A program made the translations under genes and the position numbers. This document shows positions 6,592 to 14,240 of a stretch of DNA of 44,117 bases, in pieces (the stretch's first letter is position 1; every line of letters begins with the position of its first letter). This DNA comes from an uncultured Pelagibacteraceae bacterium. Its GTDB lineage: Bacteria; Pseudomonadota; Alphaproteobacteria; Pelagibacterales; Pelagibacteraceae. The DNA lies in the NCBI GenBank assembly GCA_902551455.1, contig CACDDC010000007.1, positions 1 through 44,117 of the forward strand, in the 5' to 3' direction. The notes under the pieces were generated by a model. That model saw only the letters and a list, made by a program, of their open reading frames with translations. It was not told where the DNA came from and did not search any database.

Positions 6592-7602
6592 CTAAATTTC
6601 TTTTTTTAACCAAGTTTCTGGTGTTAGTTCATTTTTAATTTCTAAATTAATATGATAATCAAATGGTCTTATACCACGCTTTTTTATATAATTATAAGTT
6701 TGTTGTATTCCTTCTTTTAATGAGGTCTCTGTTTTATAATTTAAAAGTTTTCTAGCTTTATCCGCAGAACACGTTGCATGCTTTACTTCTAGTGGTCTAT
6801 CTTTTTTATAAATAGGTTCTAAATTGCTTTTGGTTATGTTTGAACACATTTCAAATACTTCATTAATAGTAACAAATTCTTCGTCAGGACCGATATTAAT
6901 TATTTGTTTGTTTAGACTTTGATCATCTTTCATTGGTATAAGGCAGCTTAAACAATCATCTATATAAGAAAAACATCTTTTTTGATTACCATCTCCATAA
7001 ATTATAGGAGATTTATTTTGCATAATTCTGTTTAACATGATTGATACTACATTTCTAAATGGATCATCATATTTTTGCCTAGGACCGATAATATTATGAG
7101 GTACTGCTATAACCCACTCTATTTTATTTAAGTTACACAAACTTATTAAAATTTTTTCTGCAGCTACTTTTGAAATTCCGTATGGGTCTACAGGAGCTGG
7201 TTCCATATCTTCAGTAAAAGGTGTTTTTTGCGAACCATATCTAGCCATGGATGAACAAAATATAATTCTTTTTACTTTATTTGAAATAGCGGCTGAAAAA
7301 ACAGTAACAGAGGCTTGTAAATTATTTTTTGTAATTTCTTGAGGAGAAAAAACAGACAGTCCTTCGTGAGCAGCGGCGGCACAATGGTATATTACATCTA
7401 CACCATTCATAATATTATTCATTTTATTAAAATCACAGCAATCAGAATTGTGAAATTCTATATCTTTTGGAATATTATCCTCATAACCAGAGGACATATT
7501 ATCAACTCCAATAATTTCATAATTTAAATTATATAATTTTTCTGCTAAATGAGATCCTAAAAAACCAGCGACGCCAGTTATAAGGATTTTTATTTTTTTC
7601 AT
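6592..7602 (-). CDS. NAD-dependent nucleotide-sugar epimerase/dehydratase (extended SDR)
   Basis: A 336-residue extended short-chain dehydrogenase/reductase of the UDP-glucose 4-epimerase type. The NAD-binding TGVAGFLGSH motif is at about 8-17, a catalytic Ser lies in FCSSMARYG, and the YGISK pair supplies Tyr and Lys in the 140s. It would interconvert or modify UDP- or GDP-sugars in the cytoplasm for surface polysaccharide. The exact substrate cannot be told from sequence. It lies directly downstream of a glycosyltransferase gene, which supports a glycan role. SAR11 genomes typically carry such genes in variable islands. Confidence 0.88.
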   Translation of the reverse strand: MKKIKILITGVAGFLGSHLAEKLYNLNYEIIGVDNMSSGYEDNIPKDIEFHNSDCCDFNKMNNIMNGVDVIYHCAAAAHEGLSVFSPQEITKNNLQASVTVFSAAISNKVKRIIFCSSMARYGSQKTPFTEDMEPAPVDPYGISKVAAEKILISLCNLNKIEWVIAVPHNIIGPRQKYDDPFRNVVSIMLNRIMQNKSPIIYGDGNQKRCFSYIDDCLSCLIPMKDDQSLNKQIINIGPDEEFVTINEVFEMCSNITKSNLEPIYKKDRPLEVKHATCSADKARKLLNYKTETSLKEGIQQTYNYIKKRGIRPFDYHINLEIKNELTPETWLKKEI

Positions 7603-7653
7603 TCGTGACTTATTTATATTTTTTTGTGAAAAATAAAACTAAAATAAACAAAA

Positions 7654-8547
7654 TTATTTAAAATCAAACCATTCATTATATTTTTCTTTATTTTCTTGTA
7701 TATATTGAGGTAATTTTTCTATTGGAAAAATGTTCAAATTGAACTCACTTTCATATTTAGATTTTTTAGTATCTGCTAAATGATCATGATCTATTTTTCT
7801 ATTTTTAATTAACTCTGTTATTTTTGCAACATTTTTACCTGATGCCCTATACTCATCATGATGTTCTGCATCGAGTTCTTTTGAATGTATATCTTCGGGT
7901 GTTTGAAGTCTCGTAAAATGCCAACCACCTTCTTTTACTATTTCTAAACTAATTTGTTTATCAAATTCAAAAATTGTATCTAATCTGTAAAAAGGATATT
8001 TTTTTGGTTTTATTTGTCTAAGATTTTCAAAAGATTTAAGATATTTTTTTTTACAACCTTTAGTTCCATACCAATTGACTCTATTCAAACAGAGATTTAA
8101 TTTATAATAAAAAAGTTTTTGTTCAAATAATACATATTTTTTATTGAACATTTGAAAGTTAAATTTATTTAAATTTGGTATTTCGTCGTTATCACTATAC
8201 AAAATAAAATCTTCATCTTCAGCATCATTTATTCCATCCAAAAGTTTATTTCTCTGATAGGAAATTCTTTTTATAGCATTAAATCTATAATTTTCTGGCA
8301 ATTCTTTTCTATGAGTTGTTTTTTCAAATAATAATCCATCTGGTTCATCATCAGAAACTATATATATAATTTTTTCTTTAAACTCTTTAAATCTATTAAT
8401 GTTGAAATTCAATTTTTTTTCCCTTCCACTATGAGAAAATTTAGATTCACATATTATAAATTTATCTACAAATTTTGATAAAATATTTAACCTCATATCA
8501 AGTATTAAATCTTCATCATGATATAATGTGCAATCGTAAATCTTCAT
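7654..8547 (-). CDS. Glycosyltransferase family 17 protein
   Basis: A 297-residue protein resembling family GT17, whose best-known member is eukaryotic beta-1,4-mannosyl-glycoprotein N-acetylglucosaminyltransferase III. Recognisable parts are the start MKIYDCTLYHDEDLILDMRL, the CESKFSHSG stretch near residue 38, the acidic SDNDEIPN motif near 117-124 (a metal-nucleotide-binding DxD-like site) and the GGWHFTRL motif near 206-213. It probably transfers a sugar onto a surface glycan. It precedes the epimerase gene by 51 bases on the same strand. Donor and acceptor are unknown. Confidence 0.82.
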   Translation of the reverse strand: MKIYDCTLYHDEDLILDMRLNILSKFVDKFIICESKFSHSGREKKLNFNINRFKEFKEKIIYIVSDDEPDGLLFEKTTHRKELPENYRFNAIKRISYQRNKLLDGINDAEDEDFILYSDNDEIPNLNKFNFQMFNKKYVLFEQKLFYYKLNLCLNRVNWYGTKGCKKKYLKSFENLRQIKPKKYPFYRLDTIFEFDKQISLEIVKEGGWHFTRLQTPEDIHSKELDAEHHDEYRASGKNVAKITELIKNRKIDHDHLADTKKSKYESEFNLNIFPIEKLPQYIQENKEKYNEWFDFK

Positions 8548-8576
8548 GAAATATGTTTATAATAAATATTTTTTAT

Positions 8577-9020
8577 TTACCAATTAATTTTATAATTTAT
8601 AGTGTAGAAGGAAATTCTTTTTTTTAAGTGTTTTAATTCCAAATCACAATTTTTATACCCTTCTATTATCGTATGTAAATAAGATGAACTAGGTTTTTTT
8701 TTTACAAAATCATTTTGAATATATACCAAAACTTTTTTTTTATTCCATTTTATATACTCTTTTTGATAATAAGTGGGAACACCCTCATATAAATCTAATA
8801 TTTTTTCATTCTTAATTGTAATATTCCAAATTGCTCCAGGAACTTTTGAGTTTTTATTTTTTTCTATATTTGCATGACCAAATATACTTTTAGGGTTGTG
8901 GTTACTAAATATAAGTTTGTATCCATGTAGATTGTATTTGGTAATAAATTTTGCGCCGGGACATCTTTCTTCTAGCATTTGTCTCCTATTTAAATTACTT
9001 CCGTAAGCAAAATATAACAT
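8577..9020 (-). CDS. Gamma-glutamylcyclotransferase-like (AIG2/GGCT fold) protein
   Basis: A 147-residue protein starting with the family's FAYGSNLN signature (about 4-11), the substrate-binding loop. The LYEGVPTYYQKE segment around residue 77 carries the Glu expected as the catalytic acid-base. Family members cleave gamma-glutamyl bonds releasing 5-oxoproline, often in glutathione turnover, but many bacterial members are uncharacterised. The ATG at 9020 shares one base with the stop of the cinA-like gene, so the two are probably cotranscribed. The family call is firm; the substrate is inferred. Confidence 0.85.
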   Translation of the reverse strand: MLYFAYGSNLNRRQMLEERCPGAKFITKYNLHGYKLIFSNHNPKSIFGHANIEKNKNSKVPGAIWNITIKNEKILDLYEGVPTYYQKEYIKWNKKKVLVYIQNDFVKKKPSSSYLHTIIEGYKNCDLELKHLKKRISFYTINYKINW

Positions 9021-9772
9021 TAATCTCTTTCGATTATTTCTATATTTTTTTCTTTAACAAATTTAATTATTTGTAAATTACAATTTTCAATTTTAGTTTT
9101 ATCATTACTTCTTAAAACAATCGATACACCTAGTTTTCCAGCTCTGAAAAAAGGATAGCTTCCAATTTCTACTTCTTTATTATTATGTTGTACTTTTGCT
9201 AATGATTTAGCAATTTCACTTTCAACTGTTCTTAAGTTTATCGTATGAGTTAAAATTGGAATACCTCCAGTAAGTTTGTGGTCGATTCCTCCTAACATAG
9301 ATTTTAAAATTGATGGAACTCCTGGAAGACAAAAAACATTTTTAATTTGAAATCCCGGTGCTCCACTGGTTGGATTAAGAATTAATTTGGCTGTTATTGG
9401 CATCCATGCCATTTTTTGTCTGCCTTCACTAAACTCTCCAGATTTATAATATTTTCTTAAAATACTCATTGCTTCCTTATGAGGCCCATATTTTATATTG
9501 AATGCTTTTGATATGGATGAAGCTGTAATATCATCGTGAGTTGGTCCTATGCCACCTGTTGTAAAAACATAGTTATATTTTTTTCTTAATTCGTTAACTG
9601 TGTTTATAATATTTTTTTCAATGTCTGGTATTACTCTTACTTCTAATACTTTAATACCCAAAGAATTTAACCATAACGAAAGTGTTCCAGTATTAGTATC
9701 TTGTGTTCTACCAGATAGTATTTCGTTACCAATTATAATTATTCCAGAATTTATTTCTTTTTTATTTTTCAT
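9020..9772 (-). CDS. CinA N-terminal / molybdopterin-binding domain protein
   Basis: A 250-residue single-domain protein of the CinA-N (MoCF-like, COG1058) family. IIIGNEILSGRTQDTN at about 10-25 and TTGGIGPTHDD around 71-81 are the family signatures. It lacks the C-terminal CinA deamidase (PncC) domain of full-length CinA. Related proteins include nucleotide pyrophosphatases, so a pyrophosphatase or FAD-hydrolase-like role is possible but not shown. It diverges from sfsA with only 22 bases between start codons, and its predicted -10 box overlaps that of sfsA. Confidence 0.87.
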   Translation of the reverse strand: MKNKKEINSGIIIIGNEILSGRTQDTNTGTLSLWLNSLGIKVLEVRVIPDIEKNIINTVNELRKKYNYVFTTGGIGPTHDDITASSISKAFNIKYGPHKEAMSILRKYYKSGEFSEGRQKMAWMPITAKLILNPTSGAPGFQIKNVFCLPGVPSILKSMLGGIDHKLTGGIPILTHTINLRTVESEIAKSLAKVQHNNKEVEIGSYPFFRAGKLGVSIVLRSNDKTKIENCNLQIIKFVKEKNIEIIERD

Positions 9773-9777
9773 TTACA

Positions 9778-9785
9778 AATATAAA
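9778..9785. promoter_or_regulatory. Overlapping divergent -10 boxes between cinA-like gene and sfsA
   Basis: Plus strand TATAAA (9780-9785) ends 9 bases before the sfsA ATG. Minus strand TATATT (9783-9778) ends 5 bases before the cinA-like ATG at 9772. The hexamers overlap by four bases and predict almost leaderless transcripts both ways. A+T-rich DNA makes chance matches common, so this is a prediction. Confidence 0.4.
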
Positions 9786-9794
9786 TAAAATATA

Positions 9795-10481
9795 ATGAAA
9801 TTTACCAACACTTTAATTAAAGGCAAGCTAATCAAAAGATATAAAAGATTTTTTGTAGATATAAAAGTGAATAATTCATTGGTAATAGCACATTGTCCAA
9901 ATACTGGGTCTATGAAGGGAATGTTGAAAAAAAATAATAATGTTTGGGTATCAAAAAACAATGATCCAAAAAGAAAATTAAAATTCACATTAGAGATGAT
10001 AGAGGTAAATAAAAAGTTAATTGGAGTGAATACCCATAGAGCTAATAGGATTGTAGAACACGGTCTAAATAATAAACTTATTAAAGAATTTCGCAGTATC
10101 AAAGAAATTAAATCTGAGTTTAAATACTCGACAGATACAAGATTTGATTTTTTATGTGATAAAAATATTATCGAGGTTAAAAATGTTACTTTAAGAAGAA
10201 CTAATGATTTTGCTGAATTTCCTGATGCAATTACATCAAGAGGATCAAAACACTTAAAAAAATTAATAGATTCAATTAAAAAAGGTTATCAACCTTACGT
10301 CTTATTTTTAACTCAAATTCAAGATATAAATAAATTTAAAATAGCAAAAGATATTGATAATAATTATTATGAAAATTATCTTTTAGCAAAAAAAGCTGGT
10401 GTTAATTTTCTAGCATACAGGTGTATTTTGAGTAAAAAAGAAATTAAAATTGAAAAGAGAATTGAAATAATTGATGAATGA
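9795..10481 (+). CDS. sfsA: Sugar fermentation stimulation protein SfsA family
   Basis: A 228-residue SfsA family protein. Diagnostic stretches are VDIKVNNSLVIAHCPNTGSMKGM at about 21-43 and the DFLCDKNIIEVKN core near 138-150, whose Asp-Glu-Lys arrangement resembles a PD-(D/E)xK nuclease site; FPDAITSRGSKHLK follows. E. coli SfsA was linked to maltose use and DNA binding, but its biochemical role is unsettled. It opens the plus-strand run that continues into map and the purine genes, overlapping map by 8 bases. Confidence 0.93.
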   Translation: MKFTNTLIKGKLIKRYKRFFVDIKVNNSLVIAHCPNTGSMKGMLKKNNNVWVSKNNDPKRKLKFTLEMIEVNKKLIGVNTHRANRIVEHGLNNKLIKEFRSIKEIKSEFKYSTDTRFDFLCDKNIIEVKNVTLRRTNDFAEFPDAITSRGSKHLKKLIDSIKKGYQPYVLFLTQIQDINKFKIAKDIDNNYYENYLLAKKAGVNFLAYRCILSKKEIKIEKRIEIIDE

Positions 10482-11247
10482 TAATTATTCTGAAAAATTT
10501 GAAAAGATGAGAGTCGCAGGAAAATTAGCTTCTCAAACATTAGACATGATCACAGATTTCATTAGACCGGGGATTTCAACAAATAAAATAGATCAAATAT
10601 GTTATGAGTATATTAAAGATAATGGAGGTTACTCAGCACCATTATATTATAGAGGTTATACAAAATCTTTATGTACATCATTAAATCATGTAGTTTGTCA
10701 TGGTATTCCTTCAGATAGAATTTTAGATGAGGGTGATTTTTTAAATATAGATGTTACTACAATTGTAAATAATTATCATGGCGATACTAGCAGAATGTAT
10801 ACAGTTGGAAAAATTCCTGTAAAAGCTGAAAATTTAATTGATGCAACATATAACTCAATGATGAACGCAATTAAAATTTTGAGACCGGGAATAAAATTAG
10901 GCGATATTGGTTATACCATACAGTCTTATGTGGAGAGAAAAGGTTTTTCAGTTGTAAGAGATTTTTGTGGACATGGTATAAGTAGTGTGTTTCATGAACA
11001 ACCAAATATTCTTCATTATGGTAAAAAAGACAATGGATTAGAGTTAAAACCTGGAATGACTTTTACCATTGAGCCAATGATTAATTCAGGAAAATATGAT
11101 GTGAAAGTTTTAAATGACGGATGGACTGCGGTTACTAAAGATAAGTCTTTCTCAGCGCAATTTGAACATACGCTTGGAATTACAGAAAATGGTTATGAAA
11201 TTTTCACAGAATCTGCTAAAGGTTATAGAAAGCCTCCGTATAATTAA
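10474..11247 (+). CDS. map: Methionine aminopeptidase, type I
   Basis: A 257-residue type I methionine aminopeptidase, which removes the initiator methionine from new proteins. Metal ligands fit the family: Asp in FLNIDVT, Asp in NYHGDTSRM, His in GHGISSVFHE, Glu in FTIEPM and Glu in QFEHTLG. ATG at 10474 is chosen over the in-frame TTG three bases upstream. It overlaps the end of sfsA by 8 bases. The purB ATG shares one base with its stop. Confidence 0.96.
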   Translation: MNDNYSEKFEKMRVAGKLASQTLDMITDFIRPGISTNKIDQICYEYIKDNGGYSAPLYYRGYTKSLCTSLNHVVCHGIPSDRILDEGDFLNIDVTTIVNNYHGDTSRMYTVGKIPVKAENLIDATYNSMMNAIKILRPGIKLGDIGYTIQSYVERKGFSVVRDFCGHGISSVFHEQPNILHYGKKDNGLELKPGMTFTIEPMINSGKYDVKVLNDGWTAVTKDKSFSAQFEHTLGITENGYEIFTESAKGYRKPPYN

Positions 11248-12539
11248 TGATATCTCGATATTCTAGAAAAGAACTTTTAAATATTTGGTCCAAAGAAAAT
11301 AAATACAAAATTTGGTTAAATATTGAAATTGCTGCAGCTGAGGCAATGGAAAAATATAAAATTATTCCAAAAGGTGTAGCGTCTTTAGTTAGAAAAAGGG
11401 GGAAAATTAAGGTTAATAGAATTCACCAAATAGAGTCAAAAGTTAAACACGATGTAATTGCTTTTTTAACATCCTTAACGGAACAAGCAGGTTTAAAAGC
11501 TAGGTATTTGCATCAAGGAATGACTTCATCAGATATTTTAGATACAAGCTTTAACATTCAATTAGTTCAATCTGGCAAAATATTAATTAATGATATTGAT
11601 AAAATTCTATCTATTTTAAAAAAAAATGCAAAAAAATATAAAATGACTCCCTGCGTAGGAAGAAGTCATGGAATACATGCTGAACCAATTACATTTGGTT
11701 TAAAACTAGCTTCTTTTTATGAAGAATTTAAACGTAATAAAAAAAGGTTAATTAAGGCGATCGATGAAATTTCTACTTGTGCAATTTCAGGTGCGGTTGG
11801 AACATTTGCAAATATTGACCCAAGAGTTGAGGTATATGTTTCTAAGAGATTGAAATTAAAACCTGAGCCAATATCTACTCAAATTATACCTAGAGACAGA
11901 CATGCTTATTATTTTTCTATTTTAGGAATTATAGCTGGATCGATTGAACGAATTTCAATAGAAATAAGAAATTTACAAAGATCAGAAATATATGAACTTC
12001 AAGAATACTTTTCAAAAGAACAAAAAGGTTCTTCGGCAATGCCACATAAAAAAAATCCAATCTTAAGTGAAAATTTAACAGGTTTATCAAGGATGGTAAG
12101 GAGTTATGTGGTGCCAGCTTTAGAAAATATTGCTCTATGGCACGAACGAGATATTTCTCATTCAAGCGTTGAAAGAAATATAGGTCCTGATGCAAATATC
12201 ACATTAGATTTTGCTCTATCAAGATTAGCAAGTATTTTAGATAATATGATTATATATCCAAACAATATGCAAAAAAACTTGAATTTAACCAAAGGTATTA
12301 TTTTTTCACAAGAGCTAATGATTGAGCTTACTAAATCTGGGATTTCAAGGGAAAAGTCTTATCGGATTATCCAAAAACATGCTTTATCTAGTTTTAAGAG
12401 AAATGTAAATTTAATAGATCTAGTAAAAAAGGATAAGTTAATATCTAGCAAACTTTCTGAAAAAAAAATTGATAAAATTTTTAATTATTCTAAACATTTT
12501 AAAAATATTGACTATATCTTTAAGAGAGTTTTTAATTAA
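11247..12539 (+). CDS. purB: Adenylosuccinate lyase
   Basis: A 430-residue adenylosuccinate lyase, acting twice in purine synthesis: on SAICAR to give AICAR plus fumarate, and on adenylosuccinate to give AMP. Family markers are the TSSDILDT segment near 90-97, GRSHGIHAEP near 139-148 with the general-acid His, and the fumarase/lyase signature GSSAMPHKKNP near 257-267 with the catalytic Ser loop. It shares the TAATG stop-start overlap with purC, so it is translationally coupled to the purine operon. Confidence 0.97.
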   Translation: MISRYSRKELLNIWSKENKYKIWLNIEIAAAEAMEKYKIIPKGVASLVRKRGKIKVNRIHQIESKVKHDVIAFLTSLTEQAGLKARYLHQGMTSSDILDTSFNIQLVQSGKILINDIDKILSILKKNAKKYKMTPCVGRSHGIHAEPITFGLKLASFYEEFKRNKKRLIKAIDEISTCAISGAVGTFANIDPRVEVYVSKRLKLKPEPISTQIIPRDRHAYYFSILGIIAGSIERISIEIRNLQRSEIYELQEYFSKEQKGSSAMPHKKNPILSENLTGLSRMVRSYVVPALENIALWHERDISHSSVERNIGPDANITLDFALSRLASILDNMIIYPNNMQKNLNLTKGIIFSQELMIELTKSGISREKSYRIIQKHALSSFKRNVNLIDLVKKDKLISSKLSEKKIDKIFNYSKHFKNIDYIFKRVFN

Positions 12540-13321
12540 TGAAAAAAGGTAAAAAACTATACGAAGGTAAAGCAAAAATAATTTATGCTTCACCAGAAAA
12601 AAATTCAGTTATACAGCACTTCAAAGATGATGCTACAGCTTATAACAATCAAAAAAAAGCAACTATCGAAGGAAAGGGAATTTTAAATAATAGAATTTCT
12701 GAACATATATTATCTTCTCTATCTGAGATTGGAATTAAGAATCACTTAATTAAAAGATTAAACATGAGAGAACAACTTGTTGAATTTTTAGATATTATAC
12801 CTATTGAATTTGTAATTAGAAATATAGCAACCGGCTCATTAACTAAAAGAGTTGGTATAGAAGAAGGAACTATTTTAGACTTTCCTTTAATAGAATACTG
12901 CCTAAAAGATGATAAGCTTGGAGATCCTATAATTTCTCAAGAACATATATTAAATTTTAAATGGTTAAAGAAAATTGAAATAGATCTAATTAATGAACAA
13001 TGTCTAAGAATTAACGATTTTCTTCAGGGAATGTTTAAAGGCATCGGTATTAAATTGGTTGATTTCAAAGTAGAATTTGGAAAAACTAAATCAGATGAAA
13101 AAATAATATTAGCAGATGAAATAAGTCCTGATACCTGTAGATTGTGGGATAGCAAAACTGATAAAAAGTTAGATAAAGATAGATTTAGAAATGACTTGGG
13201 AGAAATAATTGAAGGTTATCAAGAAGTGGCTAGAAGGCTAGGAATTCTTCATGAACAATCGAATATAAGACCAATTAAATTTTCCAAACCAACGGCAGTT
13301 AAAATCAAAAAAAATAAATGA
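12539..13321 (+). CDS. purC: SAICAR synthetase (phosphoribosylaminoimidazole-succinocarboxamide synthase)
   Basis: A 260-residue ATP-dependent ligase that joins aspartate to CAIR to form SAICAR. The N-terminal KLYEGKAKIIY (about 5-15) forms the nucleotide-binding loop, VIRNIATGSLTKR (about 92-104) and LADEISPDTCRLWD (about 190-203) are family signatures. Length is slightly above the usual ~240 because of a short lysine-rich tail. It overlaps purS by four bases (ATGA). Confidence 0.97.
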   Translation: MKKGKKLYEGKAKIIYASPEKNSVIQHFKDDATAYNNQKKATIEGKGILNNRISEHILSSLSEIGIKNHLIKRLNMREQLVEFLDIIPIEFVIRNIATGSLTKRVGIEEGTILDFPLIEYCLKDDKLGDPIISQEHILNFKWLKKIEIDLINEQCLRINDFLQGMFKGIGIKLVDFKVEFGKTKSDEKIILADEISPDTCRLWDSKTDKKLDKDRFRNDLGEIIEGYQEVARRLGILHEQSNIRPIKFSKPTAVKIKKNK

Positions 13322-13551
13322 AAATAAAAGCAATAGTTACTCTAAAAGAAGGAGTGCTTGACCCTCAAGGTAAGGCTATCCAGCAAACACTAAGTAGTAT
13401 GAGTTTTTCTGAGGTAAAAAAAGTTAGGCAAGGTAAATATTTTGATATTGAAGTTAACATAGAAGATGAAAAAAAAGCAAAAGCTAAAGTTGAGGAAATG
13501 TGCGAGAAACTATTGGCCAATCTAGTAATAGAAGATTATAAAATTTTATAA
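13318..13551 (+). CDS. purS: Phosphoribosylformylglycinamidine synthase subunit PurS
   Basis: A 77-residue PurS. It opens with an amphipathic beta strand and the LKEGVLDPQGKAIQQ segment (about 9-23) typical of the family, followed by VRQGKYFDIEV. PurS bridges PurQ and small PurL in the three-part FGAM synthetase complex. It sits between purC (4-base overlap) and purQ (5-base gap), the order expected for this complex. Confidence 0.95.
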   Translation: MKIKAIVTLKEGVLDPQGKAIQQTLSSMSFSEVKKVRQGKYFDIEVNIEDEKKAKAKVEEMCEKLLANLVIEDYKIL

Positions 13552-13556
13552 AATTA

Positions 13557-14240
13557 ATGAAATCATCTGTAATAATTTTTCCAGGATCTAATTGTGATAG
13601 AGACATGGATGTAGCTTTAAAAAAATTTGGTTTTAAAAATCAAATGGTTTGGCACAACGAACCTGAAATACCTAAAAGTGATTTAATAGTTTTGCCTGGA
13701 GGTTTTTCTTATGGAGACTATCTAAGATGTGGGAGCATAGCTGGAAAATCAAAAATAATAAATTCATTAATTGATTTTGTTAAATCAGGACGTTTGGTTC
13801 TAGGAATTTGCAATGGATTTCAAATTTTAACTGAGACTGGATTGCTACCTGGAGTTCTTCAAAGAAATAAAAATTTAGAGTTTATATGTAAAAATGTTTT
13901 TATAAAAATAAACAATAATTCAAATAGTTTTTTTAATAATATTAAAAAAAATGTTTTAAAACTTCATATTGCTCATAATGAAGGCAATTATTTTTGCTCT
14001 AATGATGAATTAAAAACTATTGAAGACAATAATCAAATAGCAATAACATATTGTAATTCTGAAGGTCTATCGAATGAAGAAAATAATCCTAATGGAGCAA
14101 TTAAAAATATAGCTGGAGTATTAAATAAAGAAAAAAATGTTCTAGGAATGATGCCTCATCCTGAAAGAATGATTGATAAATATCTTTCAGGAGATGATGG
14201 TTCAATTTTTTTTGAAAATATACTTGGAAATTTTAAATAA
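13557..14240 (+). CDS. purQ: Phosphoribosylformylglycinamidine synthase, glutaminase subunit
   Basis: A 227-residue class I glutamine amidotransferase that supplies ammonia to PurL. Visible features are the FPGSNCDRDM start, the GGFSYGDYLR loop near 48-57, the nucleophile elbow LGICNGFQ with catalytic Cys near 85, and the His-Glu pair in MMPHPERM near 200. Stop and the purL start share one base. It acts only with PurS and PurL encoded next to it. Confidence 0.97.
   Translation: MKSSVIIFPGSNCDRDMDVALKKFGFKNQMVWHNEPEIPKSDLIVLPGGFSYGDYLRCGSIAGKSKIINSLIDFVKSGRLVLGICNGFQILTETGLLPGVLQRNKNLEFICKNVFIKINNNSNSFFNNIKKNVLKLHIAHNEGNYFCSNDELKTIEDNNQIAITYCNSEGLSNEENNPNGAIKNIAGVLNKEKNVLGMMPHPERMIDKYLSGDDGSIFFENILGNFK

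Noticed and set aside
9773-10102. 109-codon minus-strand hydrophobic frame
   Set aside because: It is antisense to sfsA; the hydrophobic look comes from complementing Lys/Asn-rich codons.
11929-12195. 88-codon minus-strand frame
   Set aside because: It is antisense to the conserved catalytic region of purB and has no independent support.
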